The notes beneath the pieces were generated by a model. That model did no database searches, was not told the origin of the DNA, and worked only from the letters and a program-made list of their open reading frames with translations. Shown here piece by piece: positions 12,011 through 23,675 of a DNA stretch of 64,000 nucleotides. Position numbers and translations under genes: made by a program. Positions within the stretch are counted from its first letter, which is position 1. Each line of letters begins with the position of its first letter. Source of the stretch: Sympetrum striolatum (lineage: Eukaryota > Arthropoda > Insecta > Odonata > Libellulidae); the NCBI GenBank assembly GCA_947579665.1, contig OX388349.1, forward strand, positions 87,702,197-87,766,196, written 5' to 3'.

Positions 12011-15000
12011 ACCCCCAAACGGGGGATGATTCGTGAATTTCGCATTGAGAAATATCTCTCAGCCAAATTTTAACCTGGTGCAGCTACCGTTTCCTCCCCT
12101 AATAAGAGTAATTAATGAACACTGGCGAAAGGGACATAATGTTATGCATATTTACTCTCTCACGGCCTCGATTTCTTTCTTGTGATAAATTCAGATTGTA
12201 TTGTGAGAAATATTATTTAGAGCTGCGATTCGTAGAGCTCTTATTTCATGTTGCAGTTAGATCGATTTTCTTGTAGACAAATTCGCGGTCAGCTCTTAGG
12301 CGCATGTTTTTGCGCTTAGGCATTTGTTCTCGTATTGGTCTTTTAAGTCAGTGTATCATATTCTGTGAATTCGCATGCGAATTAAGGAGACAGTTTTGTC
12401 TGCTCCCTGATAATTATCCCTGTATTATCTACAATCAAATTGCATCATTGAGGTTATTAACGATTAAAATGTTACGTAATTGCTGTATCACAATTGACTT
12501 TCAGGTGACGAACAACTTTGCAATCAATTCTTGATTGTGATAATTGAGAAAGACCAAGTACTCATGAATTTATTTATAGGAAAAATACTAAAAATTACCC
12601 TGAAACTATGACGGATAATTTGCTCTGTAAACATTTCTATAGCTAATATTAAATGCGTGAATTTTCTGAGCTATAGGAGGAAATTATTTTTCACGTAAGC
12701 GGTATCTCACGCGATTTGTTCTCTTCGCATTATCCTTTGTATTTTACTGCTATAATAAAAGCTCTATTTCGTCTAACAAATTATTCTTTTTATCAAGACA
12801 TTTCTTCTTATACGAAATTCCAAATATTCTTACATCAAACTAGTTAGTGGCACTCTTCGAACGGGGATTAACCTGAACTACAAAAACAACAAAATCAGTC
12901 ACAAAATCTATGAAGCACTTCTATAATAGAAAAGTACAATAAATAATAGAAAAATTGTGAAACACTGTATGTGCATCAGATAGCACCCGCAATTGATCTG
13001 TTTATATTGGCTTGTATATTCAGCACTACATGCGTATTACTCCGTGAAATCATGACGTCATTGTTTACTTAGTTGCCTATTGGTAACTCATTGCTCCCGT
13101 GTATAGATTCGTTACTCTCAAGTGCTCTTGAACTTCCATGCCTATGTGCCCCTACAAATTAGCGCTAACTAAATGGCTTTGATATGAAGAGCTGCTATAA
13201 TGGTACTAGCTACGTTTTTTTGGCTGAACGTTGCTGTTCTCTACGATCTGATGATATCAGATATCATTAAGAAAGTCGCGTCATTCCATCAGAAATGTGC
13301 GCATTTAGTGTTATAACCAATGGAAAATAGTAGCTATCGAGGTTACAGCCTGTTCTGCTGCAATCACTATACGCTCAATTTATCATTGGATAGACAATTA
13401 CGTCGATATCGTATTGATTTACCAAGTCATAGATTAGGAAGAGTGGAAAATTTCTTGTCGTCGCTAATCTTGCTGTAGTTTTCTTATATTTGAACAAATA
13501 TTTTGAAAGTAGGTATGTTTTTCATTTTCTAGTAATTTCTTCTTTAGTTTTTATCCATTTTCTTGGTTTCTGAGGCCAATAACTCTTCTCTTTGCGTTGT
13601 TTATGCCTTTATTTGAGAAGTGAATAATATTCGTCATCATCACCAAATCATTTTCAGAATTTTTCGTAAAAATAAGCATAAAAATATGCGAAATTTGAGT
13701 ACATTTGGCTAAAATATATGCGATGACTGATAGTATAACTAGTGATCCAAATATTTCATATTAACTGAGATTCCTAGAAAATTATGTTTTAAGCTGTGTA
13801 AATAAATTACTAGCATCTCTGTTTATTCACACACTATCATTAAGTTTTTTTTCAAGTATACAATCTTGAATTTCGTGATTCTCAATTCAGTCATTATCGT
13901 CAACCTCTTCCGAATGAAGGCATTACTTATTTGCAAATTTGTTGCTTAATAAATACTATCCAATTTTCATTATTATCTCGAGTTAGCATTTTTTCAGTTT
14001 TTACCTACTTGTTACTTTTACCTACTGATACGTTCAAAAACAGCAATTCTAGAGTTTCTTCGATGACACTTTTTCTTATTTTAGTGACTTGTGCTGCGTT
14101 ACTCGACATCCTTGACATTTGGGTCAGCAAAGCAACCTTACACCTTGTTCTGAATGCTTCACTCGTTCTTATATTATGCATCTTACCCTTGCCCTATATT
14201 GACACCGTGATCTAGTGATTCCAAGTGATGTCTTCTGAAACGTTCTCTCTGACGATAGTAAATCCTTACGTTTTCACCGTAATGGAAAGAGTGTTTGTTT
14301 TGGAGAGTATTTCTAGGATTGAAAACTTAGATGTTCGTGTCGTTGCAGTTTACGATAGATTATATTAATTCAGTTAAAGAATAGCGGTATTTTAAGTAAA
14401 TAGAAGATCGCTGACACAACCATTCAACTGACGCATTATAAGTAAATACTTTTCATAAAACCAGTATTGTAGTCATACGTCACTGGCTTCTTGCAAAGTT
14501 ATTATATAGTTAATTATGTATTACAAACAGTATGATATTCTGAAAGCGGGTTTCCTATATTCATACACAGCATGATTGATCCTTGCCAAAACGTTTGTGT
14601 ATACGAACTAGTGGACTCTCGGCACACGGTAATTTATGTATGATTAATTTTGGTCAGTTTAGTCGCGTATTCAATGGAGATATTAGAAGTAATTCGTCAG
14701 TTACGTCGTTAATAAAGGTACGATTTAGAGAAGATGGATAAATATTACTTGTTACCATAATAATACTATATGCTTGACGCAGCTTGACGTAAGATCTACA
14801 TCGAGGCAATCGAGGTGTCTCTTATGAGTATCTGTTAGCTTTTTCTTCGGTTTCCAAGGTGATCTTGTCGTTGTTTTGTTTTTATTTAGCCGCTTGACTC
14901 AACTGTTGGCTTAATATCACATGCAATATCTTGGGAAATTAACCCCAATGGATCCAGTGTAAAAGGTGTTAATGGCTTGGTAAACTATTGCAATTCCATT

Positions 15001-16398
15001 AGTTGTTGGTTCTCGGAATTGTTAGGATAATGTTTTTTAATGGTACTCGAGGCTTTGAATTTTTATAGTGAAGTTTATCCAATGATTTTCTGGAGTTAGA
15101 GTATTTCTGACCTCAGATTGTTCTAAGAAAATTTTATCATCGGATCTAACTGAATATGAATTAATTCTTGGAATATATTGAATCAAAGTAAAACCAATTA
15201 TTGCATATTTTACACTCCTTGCTATAATTTTTTATAATTATGAATTAAATTTGACAATTATTAAATTTTATTAGGTTTTTAACGTTACTCATCAGAATTG
15301 TCATGATGAAAATGGTCAAATGGAGAAAACTCGTGGAATTACAGGTAAATTACTCCGCGAAGGGAAAGTTTGGTTAACAGTACCATTAGAAGTGAAATTC
15401 ATTATTGGGAAGGGATACCTCCCACTGAGAGATGAGAATACTGGGTTGTGATCCAATTTATGGATATGCATACCTTTTATTTTCATTGGAGAAAGCACAT
15501 TTTTGAGTGAGTGTGAGTTTTAAAAAGCATTTCGAGTACTGTCCCTTGCATTTCAGATAAAAAATTAATGAACGCGTTTGATCCACAGTAACCAGATATT
15601 CTGTCATTAATTCAAGCGAAAATTAGGAGTATAAACAACTTGTTATTTGCAGATTAAGAATAAGTATCTCCCTGGAAGCGGAGTGAGTGTCAATGTTTAT
15701 CACCCGTTTTTGATGAAGCAAATGATCCCAAAATTTAAATCGTCTGTTAGGGAGATGCTATTCTATTGGAAGAAGTCAAGGCCAGCCTCATACTGACGTA
15801 CAAAGTAATGGTCCTTTTATCTGTTTCAAATTCGGAAAGCCCCTCCCAGTTCAAATCCCTTGTCTGACCCCACGGTTTCTCCTAACTACTCCACAAGGTC
15901 TCCCTGATAAAGTTCTTTCTCAATCCTATTTTGGAGATAGTAATTATAGCCTTCGATTGTTATTTGTCACATGGGAGAAACTGACTAGGGTAATCAGCAT
16001 GGCTAATTATGTAACTCGTTCCAAGCCAATGAAAACAAAGCATTCCTTTGGGTTGTGGGGATGGCAGAATAGAGACCTTGGTGTTGGAAAATTTCGGACA
16101 GAAAATATTGATACAGATACTTTCGTACGTTGGTGGGATGTATTTTGTTTTGCGTTATTTTTCGATGACCTCAAGTCAATGTATCAATAATTATTTTGGA
16201 GAGACTTTAAGACAAGTTTCATAAATCTTTTCCAGTGTTAAGCTCGTTAATTAAGATAACATTAAATATCTAAGTTTTCATAATATTGCGTGATTATTGA
16301 GTAACTGCGCACAAACTAGACTATCTTCTTTGTAAAGAAAATCGTTCTTCCACCCACCATTTCCAGTGACAAATAATGGTATTTTATTAAAACAATAA
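12011..16398. other. No gene recognised
   Basis: This is non-coding DNA of normal CpG content. The small open frames at 13931-14215 and 15957-16190 have no recognisable domain. I see no repeat with definable ends. Confidence 0.45.
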
Positions 16399-16402
16399 TT
16401 AA

Positions 16403-17025
16403 CCCTTAAAGGACCAAGGGAGGGCAAAAAAATGTCCACCACTTTTCTTTTTCGATATTTTAAGAACTTAATCGTGTAATACAGTCTTATAACTTCATTA
16501 CAATGTCAAATATAGGTTGTTAAAGATAACTTTATGTTGATGCATTTTGTACGTTTTTTCAGCAATGTAATGAGAGCGGAAATGGGCGGTGGACACAAAA
16601 TGACCCTCCCTTTGACATATTTTTGAACCAAATGGAATCATATATTTTGTGAAATAGATTTTAATTAATTTTAATGTTTTAATTTTTTTAATTATACCTT
16701 GTTGTTGATTTATAAGCATAACAAACGATGATTTACAAACTTATTTTCCGAATTAGAGCTTTAAAGCCGGTACCATTGAGAAGAAGCTTTATCATATCCT
16801 CGTCTCTGATGAGTTTTTAAAAAAATAAAAATTTCATTATTTTTATCGCAGTAGTACAGTTTTTAGCAACAAAAATCAATGTAACAAGTTTTAAAAAATC
16901 CAAGAAGGCAATTGCTGAAGAGATATTATGTTTCATTATTATTTTATCGAAAAAAAACAAAAGTGGACAATTTTTGACCCTCCCTTCGTCCACGGACTAA
17001 CCAAAAAAGGTTTGAACTTCAAGGG
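16403..17025. mobile_element. Non-autonomous piggyBac-type MITE, 623 bp
   Basis: It is flanked by TTAA on both sides (16399-16402 and 17026-17029), the piggyBac target site. The ends read CCCTTAAAGG on the left and, reversed, CCCTTGAAG on the right. An internal repeat AAGGGAGGG...CAAAAA...TGTCCAC follows, 13 bases in from the left end and 39 bases in from the right end. Known piggyBac ends have such a short/long spacer asymmetry. A further copy of the internal motif (GTGGACA...GACCCTCCCTTT) lies at about 16588-16614. No transposase is encoded, so movement would need an enzyme supplied elsewhere. Confidence 0.75.
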
Positions 17026-17215
17026 TTAATCAAAATGATTTTTGGAATCATTCATTGGAGCATTACGACCTTGCTAGCGGTTCATTCCGGTCACCTGTAG
17101 TAATTTTACCATGGAATATTTCTCATGCATTGGGTTATATGTACCGGGCTGACTAAATTTACGAATTTCTGATGATAAGCCACAGATCAGTAGATTTTAT
17201 AAATTCTATAAATAA

Positions 17216-17300
17216 AATTCCGGGAGATTTTAATCTCTTGTCGCGGGAGACGCGTTCAAACCAGCCGAATTCCGGGAGATTCCTGAAATTCCGGGAGAGG
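17216..17300. repeat. Three copies of AATTCCGGGAGA within 85 bp
   Basis: The motif occurs at 17216-17227, 17268-17279 and 17288-17299, with a variant CGCGGGAGACGCG at about 17242. It could be the subterminal repeat of an unidentified element. I find no partner end. Confidence 0.3.
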
Positions 17301-17909
17301 TGGCGATCCTATAGGTGCATCGCTACTCAAAAATTTCTCAACAGACGAAGTAAGTAATTCCTTGGTGGTTGGCGGGCCGCAATTATGAATATGTAATTAT
17401 GAGAACATAATTTATTTTTCGAAAATACATTAACACATTATTAGTCTTAATATGCCTATGCATTATTCCTTTTGATTTGAATGAGGCGAATGGTAGTAAA
17501 TTTGGCAGAGCACAATGCATTCTTAATCGTTTAAAAATCACTAATATAATAGCTAAACCTGCTATAATAATTACATGCAAGAACCTAATGAAAGTATGCT
17601 ACAGGTAGATAGTTTGTTCATCATAAAATTATTTTTGCTGATTTGATTTGGAGGAGCATTTGGTAAACTGTCGCAGTTACGATATTAAATTACTCCTATT
17701 GAAACAATTTGGATGGTAGATTTATTATACTAGGGAATATATTTCCCGTTGTATCGAACGTTTAAATAATCTCATTATACTAAAGAAAATTGAGGAATCC
17801 TAGAAAGAAAAGAGTTTAGAAGCTAGGTTGCCAATGCTAGATAAATTCGTATGTTGTACCTTTGGCGAAGACGTAATCAGTAATATGTTACTTCGGCCTC
17901 CGATAGCTA
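17301..17909. other. Intergenic, nothing recognised
   Basis: AT-rich sequence between the CCGGGAG cluster and the Tc1/mariner-like element. No coding or repeat structure is evident. The last two bases, TA at 17908-17909, are the left target duplication of that element. Confidence 0.4.
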
Positions 17910-17937
17910 TAGATCTCTCCACATTTAGTTGAAAGTA
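17910..17937 (+). repeat. Left terminal inverted repeat of the DD82E transposon
   Basis: It begins TAGATCTCTCCACATTTAGT directly after the TA target base pair. It differs from the reversed right end at two positions over about 28 bp. Confidence 0.85.
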
Positions 17938-19244
17938 CAGGGGCTTATGGAGCTTCCTTTCCCGTGTATTTCCCCGTAAGGCGCATGGCTCGGTGTTGCC
18001 AAATGCAGCAAAAGCTTAATTTGCTGATTAAAAAAATCATTCCTGCTGTAAAAATAAACGATACGTCGAATCCTGCAATTTATTTATCCATATGTTTTAA
18101 AATAAAATTTATAAAAATTATTTTCTTGTATTTCCGCGTGGAGAGACCATTTTCCGATTTTATCTTTATCACGCTGTTGTGAACGATGCGTTCATACATT
18201 CGTCATAAAATTTGTACAGTAACTTTTTCAAGCATTAATTCCCGTAACAGTATTATTTAATTTATATTTTATCTCGTTCTAATGTTTCTATAACACGAAT
18301 AAAATCATTTGAACCGAAATTTTCGAATTATGCATTCCTAAAAGCGGTCGCCAGCTAAATCTCGTACCGTATGAAATACCTCCATACATGCTGCGTACGA
18401 AATTTTAAGAAAAGTATAAAGATATTTTTAGTGAAGAAATGAAGACATTATCTTGATTACAGAGGGATTTATTAATTTTTCAGTTTGTCGTTTTTGCCGC
18501 GCGCCGAAGTTCCGCCGTGAATGCCTGCTCAGCTCAGCTCAGCTGTTGTAAGCGTGAGGGAAGAAAGCACAAATCCTCGGAAAATCGGAAAGATTCCTCA
18601 TTCTTTATAAGAAAAAAAAAGTTCCAATAATTCTAGAAACCCCTACTGACGACGTTGTAGCCGATATTTGTTGCTGGTTTATTTATTTTCCGACTTCTGG
18701 GATTTTCTCGAAATTTGGCGAACATGGATATCCGCTACGCAAACGCTTACATACATATTAATATAGGCCGTTAAAATTTTTTTAAGGACATTGAAATATT
18801 TTATTAATTCAACCACAGTCAAGTTCTCAGTCGGAAGAAACATCTTTTTATATCGCGCCGATTTCAACAAAATTATATTTCGGGTCCTCCTAATGAAAGT
18901 CTTCATAAAATAAAGAGCACAGAAAAACAACATACAACTTTCTCTTTAAAACTGAGGTATAATTCCTGCTACTGAATAAATGGCACGCGTATCCCTTCTT
19001 AAGATTAACAGCACCGATGCGCAAAGGGTACATAAAACCGCTATGGCTGGTCAAGTCATAAAACATCTGGGAAACCGTTGGAACTCTTCAGTGTTGATGC
19101 TCGGAATATAATGGATGACGGTTTGTATTTAGTTTGCCTTTGGATTTCCAAGAGTATAGAAGCCGTGTGTAGTTATTATAAGAAGTCGAGCAGAGCTGTA
19201 GAGTTTCTCTCCAAGTGAGTCGTTTTTAACTTCGTGCGATCACC

Positions 19245-20657
19245 ATGTCCGAAGTGAAGAGAAGGCGAAAAGGGAAGAAGTTGAGAAGTCGTGAACGGCA
19301 AATAGCATTGAACGTCTTCACCTACCTCCGTAAGTCCCTCAGTGTTTCCGATGCAAGTAAAAAGGCCGCGGAAGCGACTGCATGCTCACAGTCGACAATT
19401 TATAGAGTACGGAAAGAAGCATCTCAAGGCGCGTTAGTGACTCCGTCAAAAACTAAGAAAATTACACGACCGTACAAGAATGCGAGATGTGCAATTTACG
19501 ATGATTTCGTAAGATGAGGAGTGAGAAGAAAAGTGCATAATATGTTTGTTCGAAACGTTCCTCCAACTTTAAAAGCCATAATAAACTCCGTGAATATGGA
19601 CAATGATTTACCAAATTTTAAACCAACTACATTGTACCGTCTGCTGACCGACATCGGTTTTGTTTACGAAAGAAGGAGCAGGCAGAGCATACTAATCGAG
19701 AGGGACGACATAATACGTTGGCGTCACAATTACTTAAGGCAAATGAAGAAATACCGAAGTGAACAGAGAGCAATTGTGTTTACCGACGAAACGTGGATCA
19801 ATCTTGGTCAAACGGTGAACAAGGTTTGGAGTGATAAAGGAATTAAAACACCACGTGATGCTTTCCTGTCTGGTTTAAGTACGGGACTAAAGGCTCCGAC
19901 ATCCTGAGGAGGTCGTTTCGCAATTATTCACACCGGAACGGAAAATGGTTTCATTGAAGGAGCATTGCGATTCTTTCTTTGCAAGAAGAATACCATGGAC
20001 GAGCATGACGAAGTTGATGGAGACTGTTATGAGAGCTGGTTTGAAAACTGCCTTCTCTCTAGCGTACCCAGAGGCTCGGTATTAGTTTTAGACAATGCAT
20101 CCTATCACTCTAGAAAATTAGAATACCTTCCAACAACAAGTTGGAAGAAAGACCGCATCAAAGAGTGGTTGACTGATAAAAATATAAATTTCGATGACGA
20201 TTGTTTGAAGAGATACTTATTGTTTTTAGTCGATCAAGTTCGAAAAAATTTCGAGAAGTTCAGGGTTGACGAACTTGCAAAATCAGCGGGATGCATTGTT
20301 CTACGACTTCCACCGTACCACTGCGAACTGAACCCCATTGAAATGGTTTGGGCGCAAATTAAACATTACGTGGGTATGAAGAATGTGACATTTAAAAAGA
20401 AAGATGTGGAGAGACTTATATTAGAGAGTTTCGGCGCTGTTTCTCCTGAAAATTGGCGAAATCATGTCAAACATGTGATGAAAGTGGAAGAGGAAATGTG
20501 GCAGGCAGATAATTTGCAAGATGACATAGAAGAACTGATTATTCGTCTTACATCGTTATCGTCGTCTCAGTCGACAAGCACATCAGAAGATGCGTCAGAG
20601 CCACAGCCAAGCACATCAACTTATATGGAGGGATTTGGATACCTTTCGGATTCTTGA
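19245..20657 (+). pseudogene. DD82E transposase (470 codons) with two in-frame TGA codons
   Basis: The start ATG at 19245 (context CACCATG) opens a single frame to TGA after 20654, interrupted only by TGA at 19515-19517 and 19905-19907. Residues about 10-65 resemble a helix-turn-helix DNA-binding region (ATACSQSTIYRVRKEA). The catalytic core shows FTDETW (Asp181), VLDNASYH (Asp283) and LNPIEMVWA (Glu366). I count 101 residues between the two Asp and 82 between the second Asp and Glu, far more than the 34-39 of classical Tc1/mariner enzymes. A Ser/Thr-rich acidic tail ends the protein. Both premature stops sit where a CGA arginine codon would restore the frame. The enzyme would catalyse cut-and-paste transposition at TA; this copy is presumably inactive. 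Confidence 0.9.
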
Positions 20658-21157
20658 GTGGAACTTTTATCTTAGAATTCTTTGCATTTTTAAATGGTTA
20701 TTTGATCATGCCACCGATATAAGACGACATCATTCAGACGGTAAATATCATTATTTAGTCGTCTTAACGATAAGGAAGGACGAGTGAATGTCAATTGAAT
20801 TTAATGCTTTCCATCCGGAAAAAAAATATTTCATCAAATGACGTAATATCATAATTCAACATTTCATATTAGTAACTTTATGAAAATATATATCAATGCG
20901 GATATACTGTAAGGTAACAAATTTACTGGTTTTAAATAAAAAAACGTACTACCTATCGCTTGCAAATAATTCGTTATTATCCTATAAAAATAATACTTTA
21001 AAGTAATTCACATGGCATTTAGAGCTTTGATCTCCACCGAACTTTAAAAATTGAGCATGCATCCCTTATTTATCGAAAACCTAACTCTAGGAGCTTTTTG
21101 ATTAGCGTATTCATAACACTCATGGTTATGAATTCAAATTCGGCGCGGTGTTCAGGA

Positions 21158-21191
21158 GGCGGGGCGACGGCGTAATCGCTGTCGCCCCGCC
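21158..21191. other. GC-rich hairpin inside the right flank of the DD82E transposon
   Basis: Arms GGCGGGGCGAC (21158-21168) and GTCGCCCCGCC (21181-21191) are perfectly complementary over 11 bp around a 12-base loop. It stands out sharply from AT-rich surroundings and lies about 65 bp inside the right end. It could be a subterminal structure or transcription end signal of the element. Confidence 0.5.
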
Positions 21192-21228
21192 ACCGTAGGT
21201 TTGGCATCAGCGTTGGCCATTTGAGCAA

Positions 21229-21256
21229 TACTGTCAACTAAATGTGGAGAGGTCTA
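21229..21256 (-). repeat. Right terminal inverted repeat of the DD82E transposon
   Basis: Read on the minus strand it starts TAGACCTCTCCACATTTAGT and pairs with the left end. The TA at 21257-21258 is the target duplication. Confidence 0.85.
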
Positions 21257-21499
21257 TAGCGCAAAACAATTTTGTGCTGAAATAACCGTTATTAATGTGT
21301 TAAAGAAAATTTAAGGCTGAAGACCCTAAATATCACCTTTACCAATTTGAGAAACAAGCGATAAAAGAGTTTTGAAAAATAATTCCATTTACATACTATC
21401 TGCGAAAAAGATAACCTAGCGAAATTTGTCAATTGTGCGGTTTGAATCTCACATCAGTAAAGTTCATTTTATCTTACTTTGAGTTACTCCTCACGTCAT

Positions 21500-21571
21500 T
21501 CCCGTATTGTCTAGTGGTTAGGATACCCGGCTCTCACCCGGGAGGCCCGGGTTCGATTCCCGGTACGGGAA
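21500..21571 (+). tRNA. tRNA-Glu (anticodon CTC)
   Basis: This 72-base gene folds as a complete cloverleaf. The acceptor strand TCCCGTA pairs with TACGGGA, followed by the discriminator A. The D arm contains GTCTAGTGGTTAGGAT (A box). The anticodon stem CCCGG/CCGGG holds loop CTCTCAC with CTC at 21533-21535. The T arm GCCCGGGTTCGATTCCCGG holds the B box GGTTCGATTCC. It closely matches the conserved eukaryotic tRNA-Glu pattern, has no intron and is followed by a T run. CCA is not encoded, as usual for nuclear genes. The gene is solitary within this window. Confidence 0.97.
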
Positions 21572-21573
21572 AC

Positions 21574-21580
21574 TTTTTTT
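21574..21580 (+). terminator. RNA polymerase III terminator of the tRNA-Glu gene
   Basis: A run of seven T residues begins three bases after the mature tRNA 3' end. That is the standard pol III stop signal. Confidence 0.9.
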
Positions 21581-21581
21581 C

Positions 21582-23505
21582 TTTCATTTAAGTGTGTAAC
21601 TTATTTGATTAATTGTAATGTACGTGGGAATATGACGTTGGGATATAACGCAAGATTTTTAAACATTTTTTTTCAATTTTTGTGTTACGATTCAGGCAAG
21701 AATACAAGTTACTCATCTATATTTTTATTGTTATATCGGATATATATGTTTTGTTAATAGGCCTTGGTAATCCTCAAATAAAATAATTGGTTATTTTAAA
21801 AAGAACGATTTAAATATTAAATTGTCTTTATTGAACCGACCCGACAAGAAGGGTTGACTATAAAGTGTCTAAAAACCGGCCGCGATGCCGGATGCATGCT
21901 TGCATCACAGTGCTCCAACATCGAGGTTAGAATTCCGGTTAACCACATATTTCGGGTCAGGGAATAGTCGCATGTGCTCGTCTATTGTTCACTTGAAATT
22001 GGCGTCTTGCTGTATGTGAAGCTTCTTATAATTGAAAACATATAACTTCTCTTGGGGCGACATCTTAAGCCAGGTTCTTGTTTCAAGTCGAGTAAGATGT
22101 AGCAATGTGTTGGAGCAATGAGAGGGAATTTCGATCGTTCGTGCATTTTTTTTCTTCAGTGACACTCCTCTTCGCGATAAAGTTCTTCTTTTTATAGGTC
22201 GGCATTTCGTCTTTCACGTCGTTTTAACTCCGACAGAGTAGAAGACACTCTCCGGGAGGAGTTGTGCACGGCTGGAATTATCTCGAATGCTGTTTCACAC
22301 TTGGTCGAGTTCACGACTGAAGTGGTCGAGTTCACGACTGAAGTGGTCGAGCACTTGAATTGGTGGATTGGGTCTCTTTTTCATTGTGCATCTTATCTCT
22401 CGAAAATCTTAGTTTCCGTATTTCTCTTGCCTAGAAACTCTGCCACCCAGTTTATATCTATCATAGATTTAATTTAATAATAATGCTATATCGTTACGGA
22501 AGGACCAGCAGAAAATTTCCTTGTGTATAAAGGTAGCGATGGATCGATAGGAATGCATATTTGAGACGCTGATGTCGAAGTTTTCCTTTAATTCAAGCTC
22601 GAGTACAACTAGCTCCCTTAAATAAAAAAAATTATTTCGCAAATGAGTTGAAAATCATTGGGTGGTCTTGTTATCGGCCAAAAGTATTCGTTCTTCCGAA
22701 AACAGTGTTTGTCCTTCGGAGACATCGTGGCCTAAAAGCGATAGCCTCTCTAAATATCAAATTTTAAACAGATGATGGATTTTTCCTAATCTTATCTCTA
22801 TCATTCGATCCAAAATACGAAAACAAACAAGATATTAAGAAGTAAACATAAGGATAGCAAAGTATTATAGTAAGTTTTGAACTGTAAGGATATTGAAATG
22901 TTAGCTTGGTTCATACTAAAATTGCTCTAATGATAACATCAAAAATGTTAGATCCATAGAATATTAGCCATTATCAAAGTTTTGATTTAACCTTTCCGCT
23001 ACTTGGTACAAACTTTCACAAGGCTTTCCCGTGAATATCTGATACAATGGAAGTGATTAGATAGTTAAATTAAATCCTTGCAGTGAATTATCTCCCCACC
23101 ATTTCATTACAAAGAAACCAAGTTTCATGGTCGATAAACATGCTTACGGCGAGACAGATAAGTTTTAGTTTTCTATGAAGAATATAATTTTGATGTGAAG
23201 AGTGACAAAATTAGATTGCCTCGGAACTATATTTTATTTCTCTCTTAACAAATTTCTAACTATGGAGTGCTTTAGCCTATGTAACGACGGGAAAAATAAC
23301 CGAAAACGGTTTCCAATCACACTACATAATAATTCATAAAAATGGTTCTGTTCAAACGTTGTAATCTTAGGATAATACTAAGTCATCCGCATTTCCGTGA
23401 ACTTGTCCTAAAGCTAGTCTTCAACTAAAGTATGCATGAGTATGGAAAGGGTATGAGACCCTGCTGAAAAAATGTTGCATTCATGAATTGGAAAAAATAT
23501 AACGG
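21582..23505. other. No gene recognised
   Basis: Non-coding DNA apart from the short tandem duplication at 22303. A 29-base stretch at about 21998-22026 (AAATTGGCGTCTT...GTGAAGC) recurs near 58895. The open frame 22262-22477 is created partly by that tandem duplication and looks like chance. Confidence 0.4.
22303..22351. repeat. 21-bp tandem duplication
   Basis: The unit starting GGTCGAGTTCACGACTGAAG is present twice in perfect tandem (22303-22323 and 22324-22344). The first seven bases of a third copy follow. Confidence 0.8.
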
Positions 23506-23675
23506 AAGGCTATACGCTTCATAAGAAAATGCTTCTACAAAGCAGCGGACGTTACCCAGATGCTTCAGAAAGCAAGATGGGAACATTTAGAAGATGGGAG
23601 ATTTGAACATAAGCTATATTTACTTAATTTATTCAGAGAAAGTACGTTCTCAGAAGATGTAGTCGATATCCTGCG
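23506..23675 (+). mobile_element. LINE relic, C-terminal tail of a CR1/L2-like reverse transcriptase
   Basis: One frame reads KAIRFIRKCFYKAADVTQML, then WEHLEDGRFEHKLYLLNLF and RESTFSEDVVDILR. This is the characteristic tail seen after the reverse transcriptase of CR1/L2-like LINEs, and related copies occur at 45.9 kb and 63.1 kb in this window. No retained 5' part is visible. Confidence 0.65.

Larger units (their letters stand above)
17910..21256 (+). mobile_element. Tc1/mariner-superfamily transposon with DD82E transposase (Sailor-like), 3347 bp
   Basis: The element is bounded by TA dinucleotides (17908-17909 and 21257-21258). The left end reads TAGATCTCTCCACATTTAGT and the reversed right end TAGACCTCTCCACATTTAGT. 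The inverted match runs about 28 bp with two mismatches. It holds one transposase reading frame (19245-20657, plus strand) with long non-coding flanks of about 1.3 kb on the left and 0.6 kb on the right. I recall a DD82E group called Sailor within the IS630-Tc1-mariner superfamily; that name is from memory and unverified here. Confidence 0.85.

Noticed and set aside
13245..13270. Palindrome around GATGATATCAGATATCAT
   Set aside because: Short and AT-rich, expected by chance in this composition.
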